DNA of 64,000 nucleotides, taken from assembly GCF_040115645.1 (NCBI RefSeq), contig NC_089550.1:1860001-1924000 (forward strand), written 5' to 3'. Origin of the DNA: Euwallacea fornicatus. Its lineage: Eukaryota > Arthropoda > Insecta > Coleoptera > Curculionidae. Numbering within the stretch: the stretch's first letter is position 1; each line of letters begins with the position of its first letter. The notes beneath the pieces were generated by a model. The model was given only the letters and a program-made list of their open reading frames with translations. It was not told the DNA's origin and did no database searches. This document shows, piece by piece, positions 12,014 to 23,475 of the stretch. The translations under genes were made by a program, and so were the position numbers.

Positions 12014-15000
12014 GACGTGGATGTAAAGCTTCAAGTTAGCGCCATTTTGAGAGAAGTGGAGCGTGCTGAACGGGGCAGCTAAGCTGCAGGAGAATAGAAC
12101 GAAGAAAATTCCTATTTAATATTAACAGGACTGCTGCACACTAAAATCGAATTATTGGCTTTTCTAAAGTGTAGAAAAATAATTCAAAATTGAGTAAAAG
12201 TTTTCTCAGTTTTTGCCTATCATCCGCTAAATTCAAGAGACGACTTTTCCGGGTGATGAAAATTGGGCGAAACCGATCGATTCCAGCAGAAAAATTTCCT
12301 GAGGCTTTGTATACCTACTATATAGGGCTATAAAGACAAGGGAATCATCGCCGATCCTGAGTTCCCTGCGATATTATTCTCCAAAATAGTCCCCGGGTTT
12401 TGAGACCCTACAAGCCGCGCGTGAAGATCAAACACCGAGCCGTAATGATCCTCGATGCAGTAAAACAAGATTTTTACCGATACTGCTTACGTTATCCGAA
12501 GACGGACTTACGAAATGCGTACGTTAAATTTGAAATTCCCCAAAATGAACGACGAAAAATTCGAAAACCGAATGGACGTTGCTTAAGTGACATTTTGGAT
12601 ATGACGTTCTTACATGCACCTCCTCCTCCTCCTCCTCCGTCTTCGTGAAACTCCTCCCACAATCTCTTCAGATAACCCCGAATTACGCCATCGGCATCAG
12701 GCCACATTACGCGAGTTTGTTTGTTTACAACCAAAATGAATACATCGGCAAATTGGCTATAACGACCGTTAGCAAACTGATAACTCAAAATTTGATAATT
12801 AGTTTAAATTGTTAATCATACACTCGTGCATGTTTCGGGTTGTGTAATTACTAACTTTTTATTTAGTTTACCTATATTTCGAGAATCAGAGGTCGTTCGT
12901 GTGAACGACCTTTTGTTAACACAGTTACACTGATGGAAATAAATTATTTTAAAAATATACAGCACGCTCTAGATTAGCGTGGCGCCTATAATTTGCACCA
13001 CCATGTGAATTAGTTAATTAATACACTTCCTGTTGTCAACGGTCAATAAGCAAACAGAGATTAGCATTACAGAAATAAATAGTTTGGTTCATTTAGCCGG
13101 TGGTAAGAATGTGGAATAATAATACCAATTACTCGCACTTGAATTCGCCACTTTCTGGGTCATTGCTGATGTCATTGAATATAATTGACTTTTGAGCTTC
13201 TTGTACCAGTTTTGCGCACATAGCAATCGTCTGTTTTTCGATTTTCAATAAGAGGCCCCTCGAATAAAAAGTGGAGCTTTTATCGGATCTGTAACTAACT
13301 GCTCGTCCAATCGTGATATTAAGGTGTCACGTGGCCAAACATGCTCCGAACAAATATTTTCTTTTATGTTACATTTGAATGATAAGAGGCCGTTGAGTGT
13401 CCTCTTGTTTACCCAACATATGGCTGCTTATTGATTTTCACACAGCTTACGAAATCAACTAATGGGAAATGTTATTTGCCTTTGCCTTATCGCGATTGGG
13501 AGCTTCTAGGTTACGTACATGTATTTCTGCTTTTTGGTGAAATAACTCTTATTAGGCGGGTTGGGTCGGGGGCAAACAATGTTAATGGAAAATTTCGGTT
13601 CTCCAGGACCATGTCCTAAACACACTTCAGTTTTTGAGGACAGTTAAATGCTCCGACAATTAGAAAGCGGTCGGGGGAGGAGGGGCGAAGCATTCCGGGA
13701 GCGTGAGAAGGAAGAAAAGACTCTTTCATACGACATTTCAACTGCGCACATTCGACTATTGTTCGATTTAAGGGACCTAAAATGTTTAACGAAAATTCCG
13801 AACCGTTTTTATGTACTATTTTTTCGGCGATTTGTGCGGAGTTCGCATCGACCCTGTACGGTTCAGGGGCAAAATTGCCGTCCCCGGAATTTGTGGTTTT
13901 AGCTGAGTTTCGATTTCACTTTTCACGCGTTTAAGACACTTTCCTGAAAATTTTTGGCGTTTTACATATTTTCTAACTCCTCGGAGACGCGCTCCCCATT
14001 AACGAGGACTTCCGTGGGGCCACAATTGAGCTTTCGGTAGGTACCTACACTATTGTGCAATGGCAATTTATGCGGTTCAAATATTTACTGAAATTCCAAG
14101 ACATTCTTTCAGCAACACCCGACTTTAATTAAGCTTCGTGCATTTATTTCCACTAGAATCTGTTCACTTTAGATTTTAAAAGAGTTTTTCTGCATTTGAA
14201 GCAGTATTCCCACCCATCTGTACCCGTAGGGCATTCCCTTGTTCCATGGTCGAAAGCTCCATATCTCGTACACCTCTTGAGATTGAAGCGTTTCTCCATC
14301 CTGCAGTTTACAAATCCAATTCAAATACTATTAAAGCCGTTTCATATTAGCTTTGCCTTCCGAACCGTCTGCACGTATCCGATCAGGATTTCTCAAGAAA
14401 TGTCTCAGAAATTCGAAGTTAAACTCAAACAGGCAACGTTCGCACATTTGACCTTTTGTAACTCGCCTCGGTACCACAATTGCCGTAGATTGCTTATTTC
14501 ATTATTTAATGTGGAAGAATGAGGCTGCGTTAGCATGCTTTTGCCTCAATTCCGAGCATGGAGAAAAGCCTGTTTGAGAGAAACGCGACAATGCTAAGAC
14601 ATGAAAAATCTTAGGAAAACGAAATTTTCGGAAAAAAGTCATTTGCTTAAATATTATGTGAACCGGTGGCGGTTTTCGGATATCATCAAAATACAAAGTT
14701 GAAAAACTGAAAGCATGAAGCTCTAGTGGTGCTGTTCCGCCTCAAAATCCTCTTAGGCAGCAATTTTCAGCATCCATATATCTCGAAAACTGTAACAGCT
14801 GTTTATTTGGGCGTAATGCCAATCGATAGGAAGGGATAACGGGACTTTAGAATATCATAGCACTACAAATGAGTATATTTTATACTGTTGTAAACTACTA
14901 TTACAAGTTATCAAGGTGTTGCTTGTTCGGGCTTAGAGTCACCTTATAGGCAGGTTTCTTGCTGTACTATATTGCAGCACGAGATTAGAAATGTTGCATT

Positions 15001-15372
15001 ACTGTCATGAGATTATGTAGTTTATCGAGACATTTATCGAGATAAACAAAATCCCGAAAGAGTAATAAAAATTCCCATCGAGAATAATATACTATTTTGT
15101 TTCCAACAATGAATTTCCGAATAACATTTAAAAATGTGGTGGAATTTTATTTATGCAAGGTGTTCCATTCTGACTGAAATATTTCCAATGAAATCCTTCG
15201 CAGTCCACGCGAAATTCCTAGCAGCATCAAGAAGGGCTTAAAATTTCGATCACTGCCAATAATAACGCTGATTTCGTTATTAATGGTGAAGTAAATCGCT
15301 CGGATTTTCGATACCTATCTGGATGTTTTTTGTTGCAATTTTATAACAATTATCCGGTTTGAACTGTCAATA
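12014..15372. other. No gene seen
   Basis: Non-coding. An 82-codon plus frame (12400-12648) and a 98-codon minus frame (12492-12788) share the TCC repeat and have no recognisable domain. Confidence 0.45.
12619..12638. repeat. (TCC)n microsatellite
   Basis: Seven tandem TCC units. They encode the polyproline or polyglycine runs in two overlapping open frames, which are otherwise unrecognisable and probably not genes. Confidence 0.8.
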
Positions 15373-15374
15373 TA

Positions 15375-16238
15375 CCGGGCGATTCTCGATAAATGGGACA
15401 ATCGAATAGCTTGAAATCGAAAAGATCTACAAAAAAAATCGAATAAAGAATTTTTCATTTTCGGGAGCTCAACTTTTTATGCTATAAATTTTTCCTAAGG
15501 TCACCCTCACCTGTCATTTGGGGTCGATTTCGTTTTTTTGCTGAAAGATTTGCCACACTTCGAAGAAGTTAATTTAGAGCGAAGGTGGACGATGCGGTTT
15601 CAACACGTTGGCTGTCCCGCTCATTATGCCACAAATTTCAAAGAAGTTTCAAATGAACATTTTCCACAAAAGTGGATCGGACGCGGTAGTGCGGTCAACT
15701 AGCCGGCTCGATCGCCAGATTTGACGTCACCGGACTTTTTTATGGAATCATTTGGAGCGTATCGAGTGCCGGCTACTGTCGAAAACGTGAAACTTCGGAT
15801 CAAAAACATTTGTCAAAATAGAATTGTCAAGTGCCTAGAGCAGATCAGGAGCAGAATTTCGAATATTCATTGAGGTGACTTTTGGCATTAAAATAAAATT
15901 TGCTGGATTGAAAATAAAGTAGCTCAATTACGTTAATGAAGTTTAATAAAGCGTTTATTTTGTATCTGGTATTATTATGAATTTTATAATTTTCAGGAAA
16001 ATATGTCTCAAGTAAAAACATTTTTGCAGTCAACCAAGAATTTGAATCTCCAAAAAAAGTGCGAGTTCCATTTGGAAAAACGAAGTTAAGCCCAAAGAAC
16101 AGGTGATGCTGACCTTAGAAAAATTACAGCATAAAAAACTGAATCCAAGAAAAGAAAAGAGGCTTTGTTTCACGTTTTTTTTCTAGTTTTTCTTAATTTG
16201 AAGATATTTGTTTGTCCCATTTGTCGAGAATCGCCCGG
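15375..16238 (+). mobile_element. Tc1/mariner-superfamily element, copy 2, both ends intact
   Basis: Flanked by TA (15373-15374 and 16239-16240). The ends are CCGGGCGATTCTCGATAAAT on the left and, read inward, CCGGGCGATTCTCGACAAAT on the right. The inverted ends run about 160 bp into the element with lower similarity (shared TTTTTATGCT, TAAGGTCA, CACCTGT and CTTCGTTTTT-like blocks). At 864 bp it is internally deleted relative to an autonomous element. It holds a C-terminal transposase fragment related to copy 1 at 2880-3914. Confidence 0.92.
15555..15890 (+). pseudogene. Transposase C-terminal fragment (copy 2)
   Basis: Nearly the same nucleotide sequence as 3205-3590 in copy 1. It includes the codons for MRFQHVGCPAHYA, EHFPQKWIGR and ARSPDLTSPDFFMESF (about 15590-15750). 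A TAG replaces the Trp codon before PARS, a stretch downstream is deleted, and the N-terminal half is missing. It shares the loss of the usual QDGAP motif with copy 1, so that change predates the split of the two copies. Confidence 0.8.
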
Positions 16239-16240
16239 TA

Positions 16241-19200
16241 CGTACATTATCTACACACTAGTTAGCGCACAGTTGAAGGCATTTTTGCGGCAGGAAAATC
16301 GAGCGACGAATTAAGGGCGAGAACTAAAGGACAGTAACGCGACACCTTCGAGAACCTTTAAAAGTCAGTAATCTCATCATTGCATATGCGGTTGAAAATG
16401 AATACTATTTCTTGTCTTCGGCCTACAAAACAATATAATGAGCGTTTAAAAGCTCCTTGCGGGACTGTAAGTGTGGAGGCCTTCGGTCGGTTTGTCAGGC
16501 CATCGCCGCGGCTCGCCAAGGTCCCCACAGTTCAGCGGCCCCTTCTGGGAATCTACCCCAGTCCTGGGTTGGAAAATACACCCCGTGATTGATCACATTT
16601 ATGCAGCTAAATTTGGAAAAACTAAAATTTTAGCTCCTAAGGCTATATTTACCTAATAACGCCCATCAAATCGCAATATTTGCCAGCGTATTTTGCAGCA
16701 AGAAACAACGTTCTGCCTTGCTAATTAGAACAGCGTGCAACGAGTGTTCCCTCTTTTGCATATCGAATTTCATTTCAGTCTGTAAACTAATGCAAATGCG
16801 TCAGATTGAATAATGCACTAAAAGCAAAATAAAAGGGAAACGATCTTGAGTTGGGCTTAATTTGCCTCACCGGAAGGGGGCGATTTCGTGTTTTCGGTAA
16901 TCCGGCAAAACAGTATCAAATATTTAGGAAGCTATTTATGTGCACCCTCAGTGATTTAACCCTAATATTAGTTGGCTCGGAGTTTGGTGAAAAATTCCGG
17001 ATATGAATTAACAATTTTGTTTCATTACCCGGGACTCCCCTGCAAATTGCCCTTTAATAAGGCCCACCAACTTCAAGGTGGAAGTGCTAATTGGGTGGGT
17101 ATATTCTCGATTCTGTGTCAAGACAGTGGCGTCACAATTCCATGCTCCTCGAAGAAACGAGATAATTACGCCCAGAGGTAGCCGGAATATGTTATCAAAA
17201 ACGTATTAAAGGCGCCAAGTCATGTAGCAGTACTGGTTTCCATAATCGTAACGCTAAATCAAAATGATTATTGCTTCACGTATTAAGGTCAATCCGCACA
17301 TAAATTTCTGGTACGGAAGTTTTCTGATTAATATAACTTTAAAACGCGTCGTCCCAACGCGTTTTATAATGTAACTTTTTCTGGCCGTGCTATTAATAGT
17401 AAGCTCGTTAGGCCCGTCATTCGTATATTACAAAAATGGACAGGGTTTCGTTTAAAAATTGTCGATCGAACCGATAAGCTCCTGTAGAACAGCCCTGCCG
17501 ACAGAATTCGCACTTTACGGTGTGGGCCTTAAGTGATGAGATCACGAAGTGCATGAACGCAACATGAAAAATTGCACGGGGAGGGTCCGAGATATGTTAA
17601 ATGAGCCGTAATGGTGTAAGTTGGGGCTTAATTTCGCTTCTAGGCCACGTCTTAATACCGCGAGGGAAAATTATACCCCGCATATTTCAGCTTAAAGACG
17701 GCTTCCAGGGACTTCAGAGTGTACACGACGTCTCAGATTGCAGGGCCAGGACCTCGACGCCGACCGGTGAACGTTATTTTAATTCCTAAAAGACCTAAGA
17801 CGCGAATGTCTTCCTTACTGAGGTACGATTTGCCGTAGATAGAGCAGTTTCGATTTCACGGCTCTCTCAGGTTTCGAGATATTAAATTCGACTTTGCGCC
17901 GCACGCTGCCGCGTCCGCGTCCCGCATACTGGAGGACCAGATTTTAGCGATAGATTAAAAAGCGGTCGATTTGTTTCGGACATAGCTGAAGAACAGATTG
18001 AGCACTCGGAGCATTGACGGGGCTCTTCACTCGCGATCTTGGACGGGGGGCTGCAGCCGCCGCGTGCGCACTCGAAGGAGAACTTTAACAATTAAATCCC
18101 CAAGGGCACTTTTAGCGACCTTCTCGTATCTTGCTAACGAAGGTGTCGACCTTGTCAAATCTCTGATAAAGATTGCGATCAATTCTCCCAAGCTGTAATG
18201 TGGGTATTATATGGATAAAATCTGACTTTGACTATTGTTCTCTGTAGATGTCGCAACTGAAAGTGGGGAAAAATGACCAGATATTTACTTTAACGGTGAT
18301 TAATCGATGACGAAACCTGATTGACCTGACTTATAGAGCGACTGAGGAAGTGAATCTGTAGTTTTTTCCACCGGGCGAGGCAAAAACCTGTACCACGGCA
18401 GATTAACCAGACGTCGCGGTGTGGCTTTTTTAAGCTAAGGTTTGCCCACACAGATAACGTGATCAGGGCAAAAATTAACCGGAAATTATGTGCGAACCGA
18501 CGTAAGAAAATATCAGCAGGAAATGTACGGTGTGTCTAAAGGAAAAACTGTTTGAAATTGGTTATATTGCTTGTCGACAAAAGTTAATTGGATATAACGT
18601 TATTCCGAGAACCTTGAACTTTTGCTGCGCTGGGTGGTACCGCGCTTGTTTCCTAAAGCGATATTTCATCCGAGATATGATGCGATGTTCAACCAATAAA
18701 AACGTGCAAAATGTGCAACAGTGCGCTAAATAGCGGCTACACACTTAAAAGAAACAAAACTCGTAAAAATAAAAACATATACGTGCTTCCTTTTCCTCCT
18801 TTGCCTGATAAGGATCAGTTGATTAGTTGTACACTTGCATGCACCTCTCAGCAGGACCGCTAAGCTCATTTTCATGTATATACTTTTCCATCTTTTTCTA
18901 CGTCTGTGAGGGTTTCTTTCCTTGATATTGATTAGCCATTTTCCGAACGAAATCCCGGCATAATCTATTTGCCAGAGGCACGTTTAATTTAATCCCCAAC
19001 AGGTAAAAAGCTTCGGCGAAACTAAACGATCCGCTCAAAAACTCTTCGTTTTCTACTCGTCCGATTTGTGTACAAAGTTAGTTATAATTCACTTTGCAGA
19101 GATGGATGCAGATAAGCTCCGCGAGCAACATAAATATTAAAATATTCTTTCCAAGCTTTAGAGCAGACGTAACGTAAAATGTTTCTTTATTCGACATGCA

Positions 19201-19982
19201 GATTTTCTTCTTTAGGGACTCGATTAATTATTGAATAACTCTTCTCGCCAACCGGAGTAGAGCTTGAATATTTCATTATTCCCTCATATCTCTGTACAAG
19301 GAAATAATCATGTTGATAGTGAATATTTCATCAGTTTAAAAGTTCGATACGATAACACGTCCAAACTCGCGTTTGACACGTATGTACACGTAAAATATTA
19401 TGTGAACTGGATGAGCACCATAATAGATAAATTATTATGAGCTTAGACAGGCGGGGCCTTTGATAAGTTCTCACAGGCCGAAGAAAATGCAGTGCACTTC
19501 AGTCCTTATTTCACTGAGTTTAACAATATGAGCTACAAATAAAACAGGAATACGGAAATTCCATTAGGATATTCCAAGTCAGGTAAATTCAAATTCGAGA
19601 ATCCGAATTTATGAGAAGACATCTCTCATTCCTTCTTTTCTCATCTTCGTTTTTGGTTCCATTCTTTTGTTGCCTGATAATCGTCATATTACACTTTGTG
19701 ACAGCATTTCAGTTTTTATGGTGTATTATGCCGATACACTGTTTTCTTCGTTTCTCTCCGTCACGCAAGTTGGATCGTCATTCCGTCTCTCCTGCTCGTG
19801 CTCGGGGCCTCTGAGGAACCTGCGCTTGAGTCAATCTTTTCGGCAGCGGAACCAGCCAGAATGTGAATATTTCCTACCAAGCCGTCCAGGCTACGATCGA
19901 AACCCATAATGCCCGTCTTACTGATTTTCAAAGACGAGGCATCAGCAGAGTACCAATCATATGCGACAATGACGTCACGATT
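16241..19982. other. No gene seen
   Basis: No coding signal, element ends or RNA gene recognised between the TA-flanked element and mariner copy D. Confidence 0.5.
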
Positions 19983-19984
19983 TA

Positions 19985-20476
19985 CGAGGATAGTCCAATG
20001 TAAGCAATGCACTCAAAGGGGAGAATCGGCTCGAAAGGAGGTCGAAACCGTTCCATATGCAGGAAAGGTGATGGGTCAGTTGTCTGGGAGGCGCGTTCGA
20101 TAGGTTTTTATTGATTATCTCCCTAGAGGGAAAACAATAAACGGAGAATGTTATAAATATTAATTGCGGTGTTTGAGCGAAGAAATTTGGAAAAGGCGAG
20201 TGCATCTGGCGAAGAAGAATGTCTTGTCTCATCAAGGCAACCACCCTATTCGCCAGATTTAACCCCCTCAGATTATATTCTAAACTCGTAAAAGTGACTC
20301 GATGGATAAACATTTTCCAAAATGAAGAGGTGGAGTTCTTATTGTAAACATGGGTATAGCACGTTTGCTGAGGAAAATGTGCCAATCTCAAAGGAGACTA
20401 TGTTGAGAAATAATGTGATATTTTTCAATATTTTCTTCCTTAGATGTTAGATCGACTACTTCTGACACTATCCTCG
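19985..20476 (+). mobile_element. mariner element, copy D, short internal-deletion derivative
   Basis: Flanked by TA (19983-19984 and 20477-20478). The left end reads CGAGGATAGTCC and the right end GACACTATCCTCG, the same terminal repeat as copies A, B and C. Inside, the sequence jumps after about 12 bp of left end into mid-transposase (GGGGAGAATCGGCTC, shared with copy B). The element is only 492 bp: ends plus fragments of the transposase. The remnants of PYSPDLTPSDY (about 20247-20276) are visible but broken. Confidence 0.85.
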
Positions 20477-20478
20477 TA

Positions 20479-23339
20479 CAATAATACGGATCACATTTCT
20501 TTCCCTTCCGTGTCACAGCGTCATCGCATCACAAATGACAATAAACTTTCCGAACTAGCTACACTCGGTAAATCCTTAATACGACAGAAGCAAGAGTGGT
20601 CTCAGATCAAAGCGTTGTGGTAACTCACAATCGACCGAAGGTACGCCTGGTTCTTTCCCACAAGCACCATTTTCCCCTGTTACCACCAAATAGGACTTAA
20701 ACCACTGCGACGCTTCACATCTGATTTTTTTAACGTTTAATCCATACTGAAAATAGTCCGAAGACTGGAAAAACCAATAAGATTAAAACAAAATAATAAA
20801 TCATAACGTGAATGACAACAATTAACGTGAAAAAATTTTTTTAAAGCTGAAACGATCGAAGGAAACCGAAGGTTTTGCCGAGGAACCTTCAGGTCGAGAT
20901 GGCTTGGAACCCTCGCAGAATGCCGCAGCTGTTGAGTCCCCATCGTTCAACTTTAAGCAGAGAATCCTCAACTGACCCAAACTGACGTTCCCTCAAAATA
21001 CCATACCTGGACAACATGGACAGAATGACAACAATGCCGTCATTCTTCTCTCTGCTACCTTCCTGATTGGTTTTGACGTTGTGGACAAAAGTACTGTAGG
21101 ATTGGTATGCCATGTAGCTATGTGGGTATAATTTGGCAGTAGTTTTAAAGAAATCTGCATCAAAATGCTTCGATCTATTTCCGCACAGTTGTTCCAGGAA
21201 GGATGCCTTTGGTATGCTAACCGGCTGATGGTAAGTTATCAGAATGTGTAAATATTTACGTTACCTACACGTTTTTTGCCTCTCGGAATTACCAAACCGT
21301 ACATGCCACCAGCGATTAGGACTATTGAGGTACACCTAGTCGCTAACCTGAATATTCAGCAAGGAAGCTCATTTAAGGCTAATGTGGCAAGCCATTGATA
21401 AAGTAACGAGTATGTTAATGATTACGTAAGTTCACGTTCAGTTGGATTTATCTCATTAAAAACTCACTGGTGGATATATAGGATTTATTTTCGTTTTAGC
21501 AAAACGTGTCGGTGTGGTTTGAGTCAATTAACAATAATTTTTTTTGAAGGAGTTTTAGTTCATATGGTTGCCCGATTTACAGCTATCATTAACACATACA
21601 ATCTTATCTTTACGGGGGAATTATCACAAATTTATTGCCCCATAAATCTAACGCTACATGCCCATGTAGTTTACCTTCACAGAAAAGAACGGATTGTTCG
21701 TCTTCTTCGATCACAAAAGTGCGAAAGTGCGCACGCGCCGTGGGTCGCGAAAGTGTGACCACGTGAAGGTCGAAAACTGTGAGGGCGTTTGCGACTTTCC
21801 GAAGCATCTCAAGTCGCTTTATTGGGAAAGTTTTGTCGTCGGATTTTTCCACTTTTCTTCGGTCTTTTCTGGTCGATCGATTATTTCTTATTTACCTCAA
21901 ATAAAATTACCAAACAGACCGACACATTTTAAAGGAGCAATTTGTTCGATTTAACAGGCTGCTTAGACCATTATTAGATTTGAATGTTTGTAAATGTTTT
22001 ATGAAATTTCCGAACAATTTAACAAACCAATTTATATAAAAACTTAACTGCTCCGCAAGGTCGTATCGACAACCCACTCAGTATAACGACGTTATCAGGA
22101 GATGGAGTGGTAATAAATTATAAAAATTGCATTTTGCGTTTCAATATTTTATAATAATGCGTTTGTCAGCACTGATAAGATAACGGAGACCGGTTCTAGA
22201 ATGTTTGGCGACAGGTTAAGATTCGATTTACATTGAAATACCCGGAGATTTCATTGAAGATTTGAGACCGCAAGTCGAACTCGTTGGACCCAGAGGAGAC
22301 TGACTGTTCGCGGCAGAAGCTCCGTGTTAGTTCTTCATCTAGAAACTTTTAGACATTTTTTTGAACTAATACAAGATTTCACAATGTCACTAACTTGCAT
22401 CCGTGTCGACCTTCATGATTCAATCGCCTAAATCGAGATATCAGATGTTTCACGACAAACAACTCTATTTCGGGAAATTATCGTGTTGGCAACGCTCTCT
22501 GATACCTAATCTTCAGAGTAAATAAAAAAAAATAGTTTTATTGTCTCCTTATCAGGGGCTTAAGTTTGGTATATCGGCATCGGTGCACTCGAAGTACTCG
22601 TTATTGTTGACGTCAAACGGCAGTCGACTCTCATAGGAGCGTCCTGTCCATTAATTTTGCAAATTATCGGATACACTTCGATGCGATTAATATGTTGTTA
22701 ATTGAATGTTTTTGGTTTTCCGGCACGTATTTTACACGAAAGAATGATGTAATTTGGTAGATGATGCAATTTCGTGGCGATGCTGGTGTTCACCACACGT
22801 CTACCAGATGCAGTCCGTGCTATGAGAGAGCCTTGCAAAGGGATTGGCGGCACGAAAATGCCAAGAAACCTTCGTGCCTCCTCCATTTTTAAATTTGCAC
22901 TAAACTGGATCGCTGAAAATCCAAAAAATAAACAATCAGTCGTCCTTCAGACGTGCCTTTCGGGCAATTTGGACGTCCGGTGGGTGAGGGATGAAGAGAT
23001 GTCTCATTTAGATGTTTTGCGTGCAAATGTTCCGCATGAGAGAAGGACGCTCTTCGATGCCTTCCGACTTGCAGCGGGGTCGTAGAAACCCCACCCACAA
23101 CAGTTTCGGGGTATATTCTATTTCCGTTTCCACTTGGACGCTTCGTTTCCACGCGAACTTCTCCTAGATTTATGTTCACTCGCAGAAGTTCTTCCCACTT
23201 TTGAACAGTGCTGGCTGTCAGCTCTGGCAAAGCCGTCGTGGATATTACGGAATCGCCCTCCGAAGTTGCGGGAGACTCGGTGTTTTCGCAAGAAGCCGAG
23301 CTGGTGCCCGCACCTGGTGGCTCCTTATTTTCGCCTCAA
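20479..23339. other. No gene seen
   Basis: AT-rich to about 22.7 kb, then GC-richer with many overlapping open frames (longest 113 codons, minus, 22889-23230). None recognised. Confidence 0.4.
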
Positions 23340-23475
23340 TCCTTTCCAGGCTGGACTCACACGCGTTCGGACGAAAGTACCACGCTGTGCAGGTAGCCAC
23401 TTTTTGCGCACGCGCGCCTGACGAGGCCAATGCGTAGAAACACGTTGACTGTTGCCGGATTCCCTTTTCCATTCG
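23340..23475 (+). repeat. Decayed retroelement or retrozyme fragment with hammerhead-like core, copy 1
   Basis: Contains CTGACGA (23418-23424), then exactly 12 nt, then GAAACACGTT (23437-23446). CTGANGA and GAAA are the two conserved strands of the hammerhead ribozyme core. The fragment aligns with 29470-29600: both have CCACTT, CGCACGC, GCCTGAYGASGCCAAT and GAAAC in the same order and spacing. The 12-nt stem II segment does not pair well, so this copy should be inactive. Penelope-like elements and retrozymes are known carriers of such ribozymes; the assignment here is inference. Confidence 0.4.

Noticed and set aside
23209..23392. Possible internal exon on the plus strand (AG at 23207-23208, open frame, CAG then GT at 23393)
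   Set aside because: The predicted peptide has no recognisable domain, and its 3' part overlaps sequence shared with the repeat fragment at 29.5 kb. The splice signals are probably coincidental.
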